NCBI GenBank assembly: GCA_027186245.1
Contig: CP114484.1
Location: 12,534,001 to 12,598,000, forward strand
Reading direction: 5' to 3'
Length of the DNA: 64,000 nucleotides
Origin: Coriaria nepalensis
Lineage: Eukaryota; Streptophyta; Magnoliopsida; Cucurbitales; Coriariaceae
A program made the position numbers and the translations under genes. Under the pieces are notes generated by a model, which made no database searches, was not told the DNA's origin, and saw nothing but the letters and a program-made list of their open reading frames with translations. Positions 14,920 through 27,238 of the stretch are shown piece by piece (the first letter of the stretch is position 1; each line of letters opens with the position of its first letter).

Positions 14920-17900
14920 TTAGTACTTCCTGAAAGCTAACTTTTTCACAGCCTCAGCAAGAACACCCTCATTCTGAACGCTCTGAACCCATTTTGCATT
15001 GATAAGGACTCGTTCGATGCTCTGCTTCAGTGTTCTGGCAATTGAGGGTTTACCATGAGTTGCAAAGAACTCCTCGACTTCACTCGCTTTCTCAAGAGAT
15101 GCAAACTGCCATTGAAGAAACGAAGATGAAGGCAGGTAAACAGAAGGATTCTTGTATTATCATATCAAGTTGAAGGGGTGAGAGTACAAACCGGTGAGAC
15201 AACAGCACTGACAAAGCGAGTAATCAAATATCCAGAGGCCCAGGTCCTTGTGATATGATCCCAGTTCTCCTGTAATATAATCATTTTCAAGTCAACAACT
15301 TTCAATTAAAGCACAAATCTATACGAAACTGTTAAAACTCGAGGGAGGAATTTTTAATAATTCTCTTCACCCAAAACCAGATGACTACAGGTTTGAATAT
15401 TTTACCTTCAGCCAGGTCCAAGCTATTTCACGACCTTCCCTACTGACAGCAAGTCCAAAAACAGCATCCTGACTGCGAACCTATATTAATGGGAAAATAA
15501 CCTCAGTATTCAGGTTGCCATTAACATCCAATATTTTCATCAATAAAGAAAATATACGTAATAGAGAACTGAATTACCTCAGATGACAAGACAAAGTTGA
15601 GAACTTCAAGAATGATGTTAGGGTCTGGACAAGATGCTAATGAACCTACAAAGAAACACAGAAGTGACATATATTACAGATGCTGAGAATCAAAGAGATT
15701 CAAAATTACTTCCACAAACACATTACTTAGAATCCTTGTTCTCTCCTGGCTCAGATCTGTCTCTCTGTAGACCCTCAAAAGAGATTCATAACCAGATCTA
15801 TTGGACGCACTGACTGTCTGCATAACAGCGACATATGCTGCCTGCATTATGGTCCATGAGAAAATGAAGAAAACATTCAACAAAGGAATGGGTGAAGTAA
15901 AGTGCAGAGATACTAGCATTTGCTTGATGATTTATACTCAACAAACCTTTCTAATGTCAGGAGGAAGGAGCAGTGTGTTTCTGTCATCTAAGAATGCCTG
16001 AAAACACCTCTTCACTTCGTCTATTGTAGGTTCATGTCCAAAATGAGCAAGAGCAGTCAAAAGTTCTCCTCTTAACATTGCATTTAAATGGCTCTCACCC
16101 TGTCTAGGTTTCCAACCAAGCTTTCTGTAAAGAGATTCAACATATGAAACAGAGAACTGACAGTTATGGGGGAGGGGGGAACCTAAAACAAAACAAAAAC
16201 TATTTTGAAAAAATAAATCCAATGAATAACCGACTCTGCTGCGAATTGGAAAAGGTTAATGAAAAAGTCTTTGATGTAGTTCACTAAGTCGGGGACTGCA
16301 TCAGCTGCAATTCTCAAGATTTTGTAACTTATCTGTGGAAGGAAAAGACCAAAATCAGGACTATGATAGTAAAGAAACTAGACTTGAAATAAGATATGGA
16401 TGTGAGCACATTACACTAATCAAGTTAGATAGCACGGTATACTCGACTTCTTCTCTGTAAGCACTCATTAAAGTAAGCAAAGAGGTCAAAGACTGCTGAC
16501 CAGCCATACAAAGGGCATATGAATCATCCAAAATTCCTGTTAAATGCACCACTTTCCATTAGCTACTATATCTCCACTATAACAATATAACTAAGAAAGA
16601 AAGTGAATCACCATATCTATCTGTTGCAGACAAGGTATTCTTTTCTATTGCATGTCGCAGTCTAGCTGCAAGGTCCTCATCATACTTCACCCTATAGAAA
16701 CCAGTCTGGTCCACATTAATTTTTATCCAAGTACTTGGTTTATTTTCTGCCAGGAAATCCTTTATATCAATGGATTCTGATTTTGTTTGGAACAGAAAAT
16801 TCTTGCGCACATCATATGAACCAAAGGATAATGTGATTGGGACTATCCATTGACCATCCCCCCTAGAACCACTAGCAAAGAATTGTGACTGCCATTTGTA
16901 AGAAAGAACTATAAATTAGAATCTTTAACCTTTCAGATATCATGATATGAAACATTGAAAGGTAGAAATCATAAACAAGAAAACCTGCTCAAATTCCAGT
17001 TTCCGATCTTTAATTTTGGCAGAGATGACCGGGTATCCTTGTTGCTTGGTCCATGAATACATTAGCTTGTTCACAGGTTCTCCAGATCCCTCCTCAAGAG
17101 AAGCCCACAAATCTTCAGTCTTTGCATTGGAGCATGCATACTTCTTTATATAAGAAGCAAGTGACCTCTGGTTGCAACAACCATTGTGTAAACTTGTATG
17201 TTCAGGAGATCTCAAAACCAAAAAACAAAACAAAACATAAAGTGCAGAAAAGGATAATGGTAAAAACCACTTTAGATATAATCTCTTCATAGTATTAATA
17301 GGTCTTTTCCAGACAGGGCAATCAATCTAGCTGGCTGACCAGGGCCAAAGGCTGGGTCTCAACCCACTCAGCCCAGTGTAACTCACTCAACAAGCATGTA
17401 ACAGAGCATTAGACCAACCTGAAAGCATTCAGCACCGAGATAGCTTTGTAGCATTCGAATGACAGATGCACCTTTCCTATAACTTATTGCATCAAATATT
17501 TCATCAATCTCTCGGGCATGATTTACCTCGACCTGAAAGAAATGCATCATCGGTGAGATGTTAAAATAGAAAGTTGATGATTTTTGCTCAAAACAATAAT
17601 TAAACTCAACACAATGACCTCAATGGGGTGAGATCCTGCAAGCCCGTCCAATCTAAGACCCTCTGTTGATTCTTCAAGAAACTGAGTCCATATCTTCCAC
17701 TCGGGAAACAAACTATCCGTAGCTAAATAACTCACCTGCACAAGTATATATACAGTGAAGAAAAATTTCAAGAATTCCTTTGTAAGCATGAATACGGAGT
17801 TACAAAAAAGCAAACATACCCATGTTGCAAATCCCTCATTCAACCACAAATGTGTCCACCATTCCATAGTGACAAGATTCCCAAACCACTGGTGTGCTAG

Positions 17901-19984
17901 TTCATGAGCCACAACAGTTGCAACCTATACAATAGATGCACATAAGTAATGTTATTATTATCTGAGGATGGGTGTCACACTCAATACATCCAAGTTATTT
18001 AGCATGAAAATTTCAACCTCTGCACATTACCCTCTGCTTATTTGACGCTGCTGAATGATGATCATCATAGAGCAATGCAGTTTCACGATACGTTACTAAA
18101 CCATAATTTTCCATGGCCCCAGCAGCAAAGTCAGGGATCGCAACCATATCAAGTTTTGGAAGAGAGTATGGCTCAGCAAAATACCTGCAGAAATTGCCAC
18201 CTTTATTTTGATACTAAATCCAGATAATGCAGCACAAAATAATAACAATAATAATAATAAACCATATAACTATTCAGCATGACAACCCTATGCAATGGAA
18301 AAACATACTCTCTGAATAATTCAAGTGTCTTCACAGCAACATTTAATGCAAATTTCCCCTGATTTGCCTTTCCAACTTGACAGTATACCCTAACTTTGAC
18401 CCCTGTTAAAGATGTAAAGTCGTGCTATTATTTAGAACAGTAATATTACCAGAAATAATAACATCCCTTTGTTATGTTTTTACCATCAGATGTATGATCT
18501 TCCACATAATCGAAGAAACCAATAACAACCGCCACTAAATATGTAGACATAATTGGTGATTCTTGATACGAGACTGTCTTTAGATGTCCATCCACTCCTT
18601 CTTCAGAAATTGGCATGTTGGAAAGAGCTACTACATCAGATGGCACAACCAACGTGATCTTGAATTTAGCCTGCAATACCAAGTGCCAGTCATATAAACT
18701 TACCATGAATGAATAAAAATAACTTGAACTTGCAATAACTTGAGAAAATAATTATGGTGATCTACTTCAGACAAAAGAATTTCTAGCTATGCCAATAAAA
18801 AAAATAGCATCAACTTTGCTATATTCTTCCCATATCAATTTAAACTTTGTCCTTTGTTGGGATCATTTTCTTAGAAAACACATTCTGAGAGGGTTTGATA
18901 TCATGAAAATAACACACACACACACAAAATGAATATTAAGCAACCAAACAAGAAGGCATGGAGAGTAAGACCTTGCAAGCTGGCTCATCCCAGCATGGAA
19001 AACACCTCCTTGCATCGGCTGGCTCAAACTGTGTAACTGCCATGTTCTTTCTGTCACCACGATGCTCACAAGTACTATATAGATATATGAAAGACCTCTA
19101 TCAGTAAAAATTCATAGATGTATCCCAAGCACCAAAAGAAACAACTTCCATTTTCTTCAGACAAACACTCAATGAGAGAACAGAAAACGGAAACCTCTTG
19201 CAATGTGTCTTGCATTGATTTAGAAGGTGAAAGGATCTGACTAAAGAGTTCTGAAGTTTCCGAATCTTAACAAACTATCTCAGCAGTAAATACAAACTTT
19301 GGATATTATTTACCTTCTATAGAACCCTTTCATTTTGTCATTCAAAGTTCCTTCGAACCCAATAGCCAAAACACCTTTCCCAACTGGTAGTGTCTCTGCG
19401 AACTCCAGAACTAATATCTCATGTTCTCCACACAATTCAATGCTCGAAGGCTTGTACACCTGCCACAAAAAGTGATCCTCTCACTCAGTTAGCGCCAAGA
19501 ACGGTCTTTTCAATGGTGATCATTGGCTCAGAGATTAAGAAAATAACTGAAAATTAACACAATCTTAACCGCTGATTTACTCTCCGAATACTGAAATGAC
19601 TAGAAGAAAGCATTTAGAAAAATACAAAAGCATTTAGAAGATCGCAATGTTTTACAGTCCACTATTCTCTTTTCCAGCGAATGCTATCTTGAGAACTAAC
19701 GCACCAACCAAATTCAACAGCGACTTCGAATCTGGAAAAGAAGTATAACAGAAAATCAGAAGCGATACCTTCGAAGAGCTCCCAATGGTGAAGGAAACAG
19801 AACCATGGTAAACGGAAAGATCGGCCGCGTTGAGGACGATGAAGCAAGTCTCGGAAACGACATCGAGGTCGATGGAGACCGAACCGGAGAACTTGCAATC
19901 GGACAAATGAGGTTGAAGCTTAACGTCGTATCGCTCCGGTACGGCGAATTTCGGCAGACGGGGCTGGCCTTTGAACTGCTCCAT
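14920..19984 (-). CDS. APM1: M1-family zinc aminopeptidase (puromycin-sensitive type, APM1-like)
   Basis: Nineteen minus-strand exons join in phase: 19984-19769, 19459-19314, 19074-18972, 18670-18484, 18402-18309, 18184-18031, 17924-17820, 17735-17619, 17532-17419, 17167-16985, 16888-16612, 16536-16415, 16332-16235, 16124-15947, 15841-15727, 15645-15578, 15480-15406, 15269-15192 and 15105-14920. They give 871 residues, close to Arabidopsis APM1 (At4g33090). The exopeptidase motif GAMEN is at 271-275. The zinc site HELAH (307-311) is followed 18 residues later by Glu330 in LNEGFATW, the complete gluzincin signature. The C-terminal ERAP1-like helical domain is also present. The enzyme removes N-terminal residues from peptides; in Arabidopsis it affects auxin transport, cell cycle and meiosis and associates with membranes (family knowledge). 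No signal peptide is visible ([19 protein letters not shown]). The exon 13 donor (GTCGGT) is unusual but restores FAAEKLGWKP. All catalytic residues are intact. Confidence 0.95.
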
Positions 19985-21250
19985 TCCTGTACTTGCCTAG
20001 AGTTCTGAGTGAGGGAGGTGAATGTGATGATCGATGTATATAACTCCGAAGCGGGGGGACGTTATATATTTTGTAGGCAGAGATTAGACAACTATGCCTT
20101 TGCCTTGGGTGTTGGAACGTAGAAACAAACGCACACAAGGCGGTTTCTGGTTTTTACTATTTACTTCTTTTTGTTTTTTCACTTTTTCATATTCAATTGT
20201 TTATATTCTCATTTTGAGTCGTTTCTATTAGTTTAAACGGAGAAAGAATATTGTTGTACTATATATTCTCTTTGTTCCATTTTGAATAAAATAAGAAATA
20301 AATAAATTTTATAACGAATACTTTATTTAGATGAGTACAAATTCTAAGTATCGAATAACAAAAATCGAATAAATACTTTGTTCCATATGTCTCTGATCAA
20401 TGGAAAAAAAAAATTTTCCATTTTTAAATTTTATTTTACATAATTTTTTAAAAAAAATTTAACCAGTCGATGTTTTTAGTACAAATCGTTCTGAACTCAC
20501 ATTTTTTGGTCTTTTACTTTTGTGACATTCATCGAGTTGATCATATTTCAATTCTTCCTACTTATTTTATCGATAAGCTTTACGATCTTATAAGGTTAAA
20601 GCTCAAACACAATTTGAATTAGTAGTACATTTAAGCTTTTGTTGTTAATTTCTCTTTGAATGATTGATTACCCATCATAATTGAAATGAAAAGACATATT
20701 CTTCTTTATACCATATTTGTACGGTGATTATTATTTTGCGACACGCACAAAAGGATCTCTAAAACTAATCTATTTATCCATTACTTGAAGGTTATTGCCT
20801 GATGACATGGTGGGCCATTCGGACGTTAGGTAAATCAAGCCATCGAGTAATTTATATTTTTTCTTTTTTTTCTTCTTCTTCTTGTTAATCAAGAGTACTA
20901 ATTCTAATTTATTTTTATTATACATAAATTGAATACTTATTTGTAATGATATGCTTCGATGGTGACTGGAAATAAAATATGAACCCAAATGAGAAAAAAA
21001 AAGTCATGGTATTGGCATTAGAATATAAGTGAGGGATCTAATGAAGCTTCGGTGGAATCTAATATCACTGATAGTCAAAATATACAATTATATCGATGTT
21101 AGTTCTAAGTCGGAGAGTAAATTGTTGACTTCATCATTATATATATAAAAAATAACCAAAATATGAAGGGATTTTTTTGGCACTTACTATCTATAGTGGA
21201 AAAATATTCACTATACATTAAGATATTTCCGGAGATGGGAAGATAATCAT
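19985..21250. other. Aminopeptidase promoter and AT-rich intergenic DNA
   Basis: The first 150-200 bases are the promoter and leader of the minus-strand aminopeptidase gene. The rest is AT-rich (for example 20400-20460) with no supported feature. A weak minus-strand frame at 20770-20988 contains a poly-Lys run made by a TTC/TTT tract and is rejected. Confidence 0.45.
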
Positions 21251-21259
21251 ATGGTGAAG

Positions 21260-22310
21260 AGGGTCATCAATTAACTAACCTTCATAATATTTATGGTCTT
21301 TTTAGGAGTGACATACATGCTCCGGCAGATAATAATCGTGAACTTTTAAGGAGTGATGTATCTAATCTTGATAATCTTCTTGATAATTATAGGAGTGATA
21401 TACCTAAGGTGGTTGTTAATAATCACAATGATTTGTTTAACTATAACCATGGTAGTGACGTACATCATAACAAGGATGAAGATGGAGATGAGGTTGATGA
21501 TAAAGAGACGGAGATTCTAGGTAATGATGATGAAAATATTGAGATTACAGGTGAGGACGACGAAAGTGAGAGAATAGAGGAAGAACATGATACTAGTCAC
21601 AACACCGAGTTAAATATTATGAATCAATAGTACAAGCATTACTTCTTCATTAGAGTAATATTCATCAAGACTTTAGCTGATACTTTGTCAAGTAGAGATA
21701 GGTTATATGACATACCAACTGATGAGATGTCGCTACCATCACCACTTATACCGTGTGCATTTGAAAATATACCGCTACTGTCCATGTGTGTACAACATGC
21801 AAATGATATTGAAATGATGATTGTATTCTCACCATTTCTACCCAGCACTCTACATGGTTGAAAGCAATTCATTCTCAATTTTCTCATCCCAACCATACGG
21901 AGGTAAATTTTATGTTAAACAATATTTTACATCGAGGAGCGAACTAAATGCTAACCTACATATGCTTGCGATGCAATAGAATTTTGAGTTTAAGGTGAAG
22001 AGTCGAATAACACTACATTTATAGTCGTGTGCATAGATCCAAATTGTAAGTTATGAATTGGTGCCATAGGAAAGAAAAATTCTTCATTTTCCAAATTCAA
22101 ACGTTTAAAGATGAGCATACATGTTCACGTTTATTCAGGAAAGACAAATATCGTCAAATATCGGTATCTATTATTAGACTACATATGAGAAACAAGTTCA
22201 AAATGTGTAATGAGACTCCTAAAGCTCTAAATCTCATTAATATTATCTGGAACGACCACAGGGTATGAAAATCAAGATCAATTGAACATGAACTTATTTG
22301 GGGTGCGATC
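21260..22310 (+). mobile_element. Relic of a Mutator-like (MULE) transposase N-terminal region
   Basis: Two separated stretches carry the signature. An Asp/Glu/Asn-rich acidic segment lies at about 21330-21630 (DEDGDEVDDKETEILGNDD). A block at about 22030-22268 reads VCIDPNCKL in one frame and FQIQTFKDEHTCSRLFRKDK in another. The latter resembles the MuDR DNA-binding domain pattern in which a hydrophobic strand leads to EHTC, then an arginine and repeated basic positions, then a helix. The acidic linker before it is also usual in plant MULE transposases. Frameshifts and stops separate the pieces, and I find no MULE catalytic core downstream, so this is a truncated fossil. Terminal inverted repeats were not located. 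Direct observation covers the motifs; the family assignment is inference. Confidence 0.6.
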
Positions 22311-22362
22311 GAGGATAGCTACAATAATTTATTAGTTTGGGCAGACATTTATGATCAAATAT

Positions 22363-22436
22363 AAAATATTTAAGATCACAGATTTAACTTTTAAAGTTAA
22401 AAGTTAAACCCTTAATTTTAAATATTTAACATTTGA
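22363..22436. repeat. AT-rich inverted repeat
   Basis: Sequences around AAATATTTAAG and the approximate reverse complement CTTAATTTTAAATATTT flank a central palindromic AACTTTTAAAGTTAAAAGTT. Together they form a potential hairpin beside the MULE relic. It may be a terminal repeat or a chance AT palindrome. Confidence 0.4.
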
Positions 22437-22444
22437 CCTTAAAA

Positions 22445-23160
22445 TCCCTTTCGAGCATTAAGATATTAGTTAGAGAGACTTGCTTCTATCAACTGACTTT
22501 ATCTTAATCTCAATGGGGGCATAAATAAGGTCCTCATCAAGCAATCATGATATGATTACAGAGAAATATAAGCATCTTTCCCCTTATTTTGATGCTTGAG
22601 TGGGGACACATAAGGTCCTCATCAAGCATTGAAATAAGGTAAATTAAAACAAACAAGCCTCTATGACTATATCTTGATGGTCGATAGGGGCTTTAAGGCC
22701 TCCATCGAGCATCGAGATATGGGAACAAGGATTTAGATTCTAAGACTTAGAAGTTGAGTTTTTGTCCTTAACACATAACAAAATATTTTCATATTTCACA
22801 AACATGATATCAAGTCATGCATGATGAAACTCTAAGAACTTGAGCATGTATATTCCGCAACCTCCTAAATTATTTGTAATATTCTTATTCATTCTGATAA
22901 CCACCTCGACATCAAATGGATAAATGCTTCAATCATCCCTTCAATTCTCAATAGGAATGAGAGCATTAATCCCCTAATCTTGATGGTTGATGGGTTTTGA
23001 ATATACCCAATGCTTTGACCTCAATGCTAGATGTTTGATGGGTACGTTAAGGGCCCATCAGACATTAAAAATACAAAACAAACATATCTAACCTCAATCT
23101 CGATGCTCGATGGGTAGGTTTAGGGCCCGTCGAGTATCGGGAATACAAAATAAAATATAT
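22445..23160. repeat. Family of quasi-palindromic dispersed repeats (CTCGATGCTCGATGGG / CATCGAGCATCGAGAT)
   Basis: At least five related units lie at about 22501-22552, 22589-22635, 22672-22720, 22977-23070 and 23092-23150, with a half unit near 22451. Each starts with a version of TCTTGATGCTTGATGGGG, passes through a short centre containing AAGGTCCTC or AGGGCCC, and ends with its approximate reverse complement CATCGAGCATCGAGATA. Unit length is about 45-95 bases and spacing is irregular. No coding frame runs through them. They probably derive from the interior or subterminal region of a transposon, but the family is unknown to me. Confidence 0.65.
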
Positions 23161-24031
23161 TTAACCTCAATATTTTATACTCTATATATATTAAAATATT
23201 ACTTGTAATACCTTTATCTTATAGAATATTTCATAAGGAATTCGACGGTGGTCTTAGATCCTCTATTGGATTACGCATGCGCCCTCACACGTCACTTCGT
23301 TCATGTGGGTGTCATTTATTCATTATTATTTATTATCTGCAACCTCCAACAAGTCAGCCCAAACCTATTCTTACTCTTTTCTAACTCGTTTCGAACCCGA
23401 AACTCATTTCTTATTATTCACTTATGAATTCTTTCAAATAATATAATATTATAACTTGAAATTTCATCATGAATCATTATTAGGCATCAATTAACATCCA
23501 ACCATATTTATATCGAAGAATTTGTTCAAACTATTATTGGGTCACTAGCTTTTTCACAGTGAAGATCTTCATGAAGAATAAATTTGAAGTTGAAGAAGAA
23601 GTTGAAGATGATGATAATTGTGGTAAGAGAAAATGGAGGAAGGGAAGGTGAGGGTTTTTTTTTAAATTAATTGAAGGATAATATAGTAATTGTGTATTTT
23701 CCTTTAATTTTTATTTCAAAAATCAATAAAATTCAAAATTGGAGGCCATTTTTAAAGAAAAAATTTATTTAGGGTAATTTTCTAAATAAAATATTTTTGG
23801 GGATTTATTTTTATAAATTCTCTAAAAGAAAAAGGTTAAAAAAAAAGAAAGAAAAAAAGGAATTAAAGGGTTTAGATAAATAAAACCGAACAACGTGATG
23901 GACTAGGCCTGGTTAGTTAACAGCAGGCCTTGCAGGCCCATTTCTCGGTTCTGGAAAGTAGACCGGTTGGCCGGTTGGGTTTAGCCGCCGTGTCCCAAAC
24001 TGTTGCGTGCCAGTGTGATGGGTTTTGTGAA
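23161..24031. other. Intergenic, transposon-derived looking, ending in promoter of the CX9C gene
   Basis: The sequence is AT-rich with A/T homopolymers (23640-23860) and no protein signal. A GAAGTTGAAGAAGAAG purine tract lies near 23585. The promoter and leader of the next gene must lie in the last 200-300 bases. The plus-strand frame opens upstream at about 23930, but the region before 24032 lacks similarity to the family. Confidence 0.45.
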
Positions 24032-24482
24032 ATGGGGTTAAAGAATGAGAAGAAAGCCGTCTCTTCCTCCTCAACTTCGCCATGTGCAAGTCTTAGAGCT
24101 GCTTATCACAATTGCTTCAACAGGTTCTATCATTTCCCATCTTCTTTCTTAATACTCTTCTTAAACCCTATTCCTTGAATTTCTTCAGGGTTTTTGTTTT
24201 TCAGGTGGTATTCGGACAAGTTCGTGAAGGGTCAATGGGACAAAGAGGAATGCACTGAAGAGTGGCAGAAATATAGAGCTTGCCTCTCTGTATGAAGTTT
24301 CTGATTTCTTACTTCATTCAAGCAAATTTCTTGCTCGCCATTGTTGATTCTAACTGTTCTTATCTGGTGGGTAGGAACACTTGGAAGATAAGCATCTGAA
24401 TCGATTCTTGAAAGTTGATCAAGCGGCCCCTTTTGATTCAACTGCTCAATCTCATGATTCAGCTGACGGTGTTACTCACTGA
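24032..24482 (+). CDS. Twin-CX9C small protein (TRIAP1/Mdm35 family, UPF0203)
   Basis: Three exons (24032-24123, 24205-24289, 24375-24482) give 285 nt and 94 residues. The core reads SPCASLRAAYHNCFNRWY, then FVKGQWDKEECTEEWQKYRACL. This is two helices each bearing a Cys-x9-Cys pair, the fold of TRIAP1/Mdm35 proteins imported into the mitochondrial intermembrane space, where they partner PRELI-type lipid-transfer proteins (family knowledge). The start Met-Gly-Leu-Lys matches the family's usual N-terminus. Longer upstream readings have no conserved sequence. The gene resembles Arabidopsis At4g33100 and sits next to the aminopeptidase and methyltransferase loci, as there. Confidence 0.9.
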
Positions 24483-24894
24483 TAATATATAGTTTCTATT
24501 TGCTTTCTTTTCAGTAACCTTTCCTAGAAGAGATGTTTTTTTTTTTTTTTCGTTTTTTCGTTTTTTTCCAGTTGTTGAGACAAAGGAGGGGGTATAGAGT
24601 TTGTAACCGGTTGTTGTAATGTCACTCAAAGATTTTTATGTTGGAAAATGGGTTCATTTTTGTTGCTGATGGAAGAACATATCCAAATCAAGAACTTGCA
24701 TCTCGTTCGTTGCCCATCAATAATCAAAGTGAAATTTTGTTAAACATTGGTTAAAAAGTGTTTGTACTACTAATGGCATTAGTAGAGTACAGGGTACAGT
24801 TACAGTTTCTGAATGAAACCCCAATCTTGATGGAGATCACAGGAGTGAGTAGGTTCACATGGGGGGGGGGGGGGTGCTTGGATTGATGGAGTTC
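24483..24894. other. Convergent intergenic gap with a poly-G tract (14 G at 24861-24874)
   Basis: This is the 3' flank of the CX9C gene. It contains a T-rich run at 24535-24570 and a 14-base G tract shortly before the 3' end of the methyltransferase pseudogene. No gene is seen. Confidence 0.5.
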
Positions 24895-27238
24895 TTAATG
24901 ATAGCTTCCCTTCTTCTTGAATAGGAAATGAGCAACCATCCATTCCTCTTCATTGTTGTATCCAAATAGTTCCGACACTGCAATGAAGAACGTTCTCCAA
25001 TAAACAGTCCACTTAACGGCAGAATCCTTACTGTAAGTCGACTCCATGATTGGGTTTATTGACCCCGTATACTTGTCCATTCTTTTGATCCACTCTTCAC
25101 TGCAGGAAAAAAGTCTTTTCAGGCTTTTAAATCTGTTTGTAGCGCACAGATATAAAAGCAAATGTGTTATAAGGAATAGGTCTAGGAAATAAGAAGGAAC
25201 TATAGCTTCCTCTTCTTACCTTTTCTGAGCATAATGCTTCCTATTCAAAAGCCAATGATCAACAATGTTCGTCCTGCAGGTAAAACACCATGAAAGATGA
25301 AACATCATCCCTAACTATGATCAACATGTTAAATAGCAAGTCCAAACTCGAAATTATCACTGACTAGCTAGTAATTAGTTCTTCATATGGAAGAATGATT
25401 GAGTTTTTCTGCTTCTATCTAAAAAATTTCTTAGAATGATTCGATGAGTACTGAAAACACCAAGTCTTGCCTGAAAGTAAAGAAGCAGATTTGGAGAGGG
25501 CATTGTTCCACCCTCAAAAATGTATCAGGTGATTCAATCATCTACATTTATGTCCTATGGAGGGTAGAAAGAGAAGACGGAGCAGTGTTAGCAACATATA
25601 CAAGATGGACTATTGATGAAGCTTTGCTCCTAGACCCAAGCAGCTATGTACATGAACCACTGATGGCGCGAACCTCAAAATGGTAAGCAAATGCTTTATG
25701 GCAGAAATAATGAATAAAGAGAAGGCTATCTTCTTTCATCCATTTGGATATCTTCTTGAGAAGGTCCTTATAGTTCTTCATATGCTGTACAGTAGAACCA
25801 GAAAAAAATAAAATTAGAGACGTAAAAAGAAAGAGATCATATACAGAAGACCGTAGAAAGCCGGAGATTAATTGACCTCAAACATTTCAATAGAAAAGAT
25901 TCGGTCATAGGCAGCCCCCATTTAAAATGTGCTAATATCTGCTACTATAATCTCCACATTCTCCAGCTTTAGCTCCCTGCAAGGAAAGAAATCAAATGGA
26001 GGTTTTGATCATTTGTAATTGCACCCAAGCAAGAGGAGAAACCGATCTAATCCCAAATGTGAAGGTAAAGGCAGAATGAAAGATCGGGAAATTTACAGAA
26101 TCTGTATGTCGATATATGCTTTCTGAGTGGTTGAATTGCAAATCCCTGTGACCTTGCAATTCTTATACTTCTTTGCAATGAATAGAGACAGAGATCCCCA
26201 GCCACATCCAACAGAAAGAACAGAGTGACCATCCTTCAATTGTGATCTTTCACAATACAACTCCAGCATTGCTTTCTCAGCATCTTCTAAGGTACTCCGA
26301 CTTATCATTGAAGTAACAACAGCTGAGATTGTTCAAGAAAACCAGTTAGCTCAAAATGTATTAGAACTAGAAGCTTAAATGTACATTCCTGCAATACATG
26401 GATCTCTCAAAGTTTAAAGATTCGACTAAAATCACTGTAAGGAATCTGGTTTAAGTCCTTAATAAGTACAAGCTGATACTAAATTATGATTCTTGTTTCC
26501 TATATATATTTTTTTTTGGCCAAATTGTTTCCTATAATTGAAGTATACAGAATATCAAATATCAGAGAAGCATGAGATCAATTTCATCACAGTATCTAGA
26601 AATGAATCGATGATACCTGTACTTCAATTTTTCCCCCAACTCAAGCTTGAAGAAAGAGGTCGGGAGTTCATAATGCTGCGATTTTGGCTTCTCAGTCTTT
26701 ATAGCAATCGGCATCTGTTTTAGAGCTGCAGAAAAAAAAAATTGACTGATATAAATTCATGTAATTTATTATTATTATTATTTGTTTTTCTTTTGTTCAA
26801 TCGTTGAATTGAATGAAATCAACAGAAACGGGAATCCTTCTATATAACATCTTTTTTTAATCATACAGCATAAGCGGATACCATAAGAATTCGTATTCCG
26901 ATTATGACTCCCAATATCCTATAATATTTCATATTGGAATTAAATGAACAAAACAATAGAAAGAGAATATTCATTGGAGAGAGGTAAAAATGGGCAAGCA
27001 TTATCAATCAGATGCAGAGATAGATAGACGGGTAAATAGATAGAGATAGGTGTTCGATACAGTGGACCAATTGGAGAAGACGGCGGGCTAAGAGCAAGCG
27101 AATGATCTTTCTAATCAGAACGTCCGGCAACAAGTTCCTCTCCATTGAAGCAAGAACCAGACGCACTGTAGCATGTACGGTACCTGCATTAACTCTGCCA
27201 TTTCGCAGGATGAATCTTGACCGATAAAACCTCCACAA
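24895..27238 (-). pseudogene. Coclaurine N-methyltransferase-like pseudogene (CNMT family)
   Basis: Exon-sized blocks in family order show the source: ATVRLVLASMERNLLPD, QMPIAIKTE with QHYELPTSFFKLELG, LEDAEKAMLELYCERSQL, VGCGWGSLSLFIAKKYKN, YDRIFSIEMFE, HMKNYKDLLKKISKWMKED, GGTMPSPNLLLYFQ and the intact last block KDSAVKWTVYWRTFFIAVSE. The lesions are many. One base is missing near 27172-27175, between the family start MAELMQVPY and ATVRLV. About 15 codons are absent within exon 1 near 27070-27080. One extra base lies near 26295-26300. TAA at 25922-25924 replaces a Glu codon. TGA codons at 25534-25536 and 25525-25527 replace Trp and Arg in the block that should read DDWITRYFF. A further frame-breaking deletion lies near 25255-25275. 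The SAM-binding Asp of VLDVGCGWG is Ser. These enzymes N-methylate benzylisoquinoline-type or other amines, or belong to cyclopropane-synthase-like relatives (family knowledge). Introns are retained, so this is an unprocessed, dead gene. Confidence 0.93.
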
